Shown in pieces: positions 11,994 through 12,884 of a DNA stretch of 12,884 bases (positions are counted from its first letter, which is position 1; every line of letters begins with the position of its first letter). The notes below the pieces were generated by a model. That model made no database searches, was not told the origin of the DNA, and saw only the letters and a list, made by a program, of their open reading frames with translations. Origin of the DNA: Candidatus Nitrosopumilus sp. (GTDB taxonomy: Archaea > Thermoproteota > Nitrososphaeria > Nitrososphaerales > Nitrosopumilaceae); assembly GCA_022758935.1 (NCBI GenBank), contig JAEMQG010000166.1, forward strand, positions 1 through 12,884. The letters run 5' to 3'. The position numbers were made by a program, and so were the translations under genes.

Positions 11994-12045
11994 TGCGATC
12001 TAAAATAGGAATCTATAAGGATCTGCGATCAGCTCAATTTGAGCT
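11994..12045. promoter_or_regulatory. Divergent promoter with dyad and direct repeats
   Basis: AGCTCAA-T-TTGAGCT (12031-12045) is a perfect 15-bp dyad between the 48-aa gene (minus) and the 147-aa gene (plus). TTGCGATC (11993-12000) and CTGCGATC (12023-12030) are direct repeats 30 bp apart. Together they look like a regulated divergent promoter; the TATA box for the plus-strand gene is unclear. Confidence 0.4.
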
Positions 12046-12065
12046 AAAACAACTACAAATTCACT

Positions 12066-12509
12066 ATGCAGTATATCAAACGCCTAATGATAAGGCAAAA
12101 ATATGGCGATAATAGTTCTAATTTCATGGAAGATGTGTCAATCAATCAACTGAAAAATATCTATGGGTTAAATCCCAACATACCCCAGCTTGCTTTACAA
12201 TTTCCAAGATTACCACCAGGGTTATTCAATCCTGCATTCAAAATTTATGAAAATCCTATGAAAGAAAAAATTGCTGAAGAAAATGCATCTATTAATAAAA
12301 AATTACAGGGGTTTCAGACCTCATATCAAAAATATGCTTCTGGTTTAATGACCATGAACTCATCAGGGATTATTCCTCCAAGCCACCCATTATTTAGCCT
12401 ACAAAATTCAGTCACTACACTAAAGTTAGAAAACGATAAGTTATTTAAAGAAAATTTAGAGTTAAAGAAAAAATTAGATAGAAAAGAATCCAATCGTCAC
12501 AGTCAATAA
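12066..12509 (+). CDS. Proline-rich/coiled-coil protein, unknown
   Basis: A 147-residue soluble protein that I do not recognise. The N-terminus is basic (MQYIKRLMIRQKYGD); Met8 (12087) is an alternative start. A hydrophobic, proline-rich segment (36-65: L-N-P-N-I-P-Q-L-A-L-Q-F-P-R-L-P-P-G-L-F-N-P) follows, then a helical charged part (66-92), a linker with S-G-I-I-P-P-S-H-P-L-F (100-110), and a C-terminal coiled coil (about 113-141, LKLENDKLFKENLELKKKLD) with leucines and asparagines in heptad-like positions. This suggests a dimeric or adaptor protein, not an enzyme. It is divergent from the 48-aa zinc-type gene. No function is proposed. Confidence 0.72.
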   Translation: MQYIKRLMIRQKYGDNSSNFMEDVSINQLKNIYGLNPNIPQLALQFPRLPPGLFNPAFKIYENPMKEKIAEENASINKKLQGFQTSYQKYASGLMTMNSSGIIPPSHPLFSLQNSVTTLKLENDKLFKENLELKKKLDRKESNRHSQ

Positions 12510-12579
12510 ATTAAATTTAGTATGTAAAATATACGAGTCATCAAATAACTTTAATGATCCATTTTTCGATCTGTAAAAA

Positions 12580-12604
12580 TACTTGTTAATTTCAAATACA
12601 AGTA
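12580..12604. terminator. Possible hairpin between convergent genes
   Basis: TACTTG (12580-12585) and CAAGTA (12599-12604) can form a 6-bp stem with a 13-nt loop, followed on the plus strand by ATCTTTC. It lies between the convergent 147-aa gene and the partial gene at the right edge. Weak support. Confidence 0.25.
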
Positions 12605-12658
12605 ATCTTTCAGACATTATTACCTGCACATGTAAAAATATTCTAGTTGCAAAAAAGG

Positions 12659-12884
12659 TTAGAATTTAGAGATAATCATATCTAAAGATTGTGCATCATT
12701 AATTTCTGAAGATAAGATATGTAGATCATATAATATAGAATAGTAATGTTTACTTTTGGACATATTTTTCTTTGAAAATTTTGTATTTAAACACGATGTA
12801 TGAATTAGTAAATTAACTAGAGCACCATATCCCAAATCATCCACTGTATGATAGGGATAAACATATTTCGCTAAATTCGTTAAA
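12659..12884 (-). CDS. 3' part of an unknown gene, cut by window edge
   Basis: The minus-strand reading frame is open from the right edge of the window to TAA 12661-12659, with no stop upstream, so the gene begins outside. About 74 C-terminal residues are visible: N-L-A-K-Y-V-Y-P-Y-H-T-V-D-D-L-G-Y-G-A-L-V-N-L-L-I-H, then a polar K-F-S-K-K-N-M-S-K-S-K-H-Y-Y stretch, and the ending I-N-D-A-Q-S-L-D-M-I-I-S-K-F. The GTG at 12844 is in frame but interior to protein-like sequence, so it is unlikely to be the start. The composition looks helical and soluble; no family can be called from this part alone. Confidence 0.55.
   Translation of the reverse strand, partial: LTNLAKYVYPYHTVDDLGYGALVNLLIHTSCLNTKFSKKNMSKSKHYYSILYDLHILSSEINDAQSLDMIISKF

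Noticed and set aside
1..12884. tRNA, rRNA or insertion-sequence genes
   Set aside because: No cloverleaf with T-loop consensus, rRNA core sequence or transposase motif was noticed by eye on either strand; a covariance-model scan was not possible.

Overview
The window looks like the chromosome of an ammonia-oxidising thaumarchaeon (Nitrososphaerota, Nitrosopumilus-like). This is inferred from the strongly AT-rich sequence, archaeal TATA boxes about 25 bp upstream of start codons (leaderless messages) with no Shine-Dalgarno sites, several TTG/GTG starts, a PPOX-type F420/flavin protein, class I PurE with PurK, and many short single-helix or zinc-binding proteins. No bacterial, viral or insertion-sequence genes were seen.

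Layout. Positions 1-2520 are a loose, partly decayed accessory block: the remains of a small membrane protein (13-266), a DUF2299-like gene (403-852), a 40-aa ORF (953-1075), a C-rich repeat region (1142-1403), a frameshifted small membrane gene on the minus strand (1416-1528), a membrane-anchored extracytoplasmic protein (1630-2139), and a broken gene that still has a promoter-like element and a terminator (2179-2466). Two related palindromes (311-338 and 2486-2519) flank the block. Positions 2522-3533 hold a PPOX/F420-type protein and an ArsR-like regulator on the minus strand, with an operator-like repeat region upstream. Positions 3906-4972 hold purC and a 71-aa leader gene. Positions 5390-6440 are a tightly coupled operon of a four-helix membrane protein, a 41-aa zinc protein and a DedA protein. 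Positions 6487-8553 hold divergent purK and purE. Positions 8557-9807 hold threonine deaminase (ilvA), tail to tail with purE. Positions 9976-12884 hold an unrecognised 279-aa protein, a class III nucleotide cyclase, a 48-aa zinc-type protein, a proline-rich/coiled-coil protein, and the 3' part of an unknown gene that runs off the right edge.

Function. PurK (AIR to N5-CAIR), PurE (N5-CAIR to CAIR) and PurC (CAIR plus aspartate to SAICAR) are three consecutive steps of de novo purine synthesis. They sit in separate transcription units within 4.7 kb. IlvA supplies 2-oxobutanoate for isoleucine. The cyclase points to a nucleotide second messenger, but one catalytic arginine position is lysine.

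The best candidates for undescribed biology are the membrane protein/41-aa zinc protein/DedA operon, the atypical cyclase with its two unknown neighbours, the C-rich three-copy motif region, and the paired palindromes around the decayed block. Functions of the unrecognised genes are not asserted.
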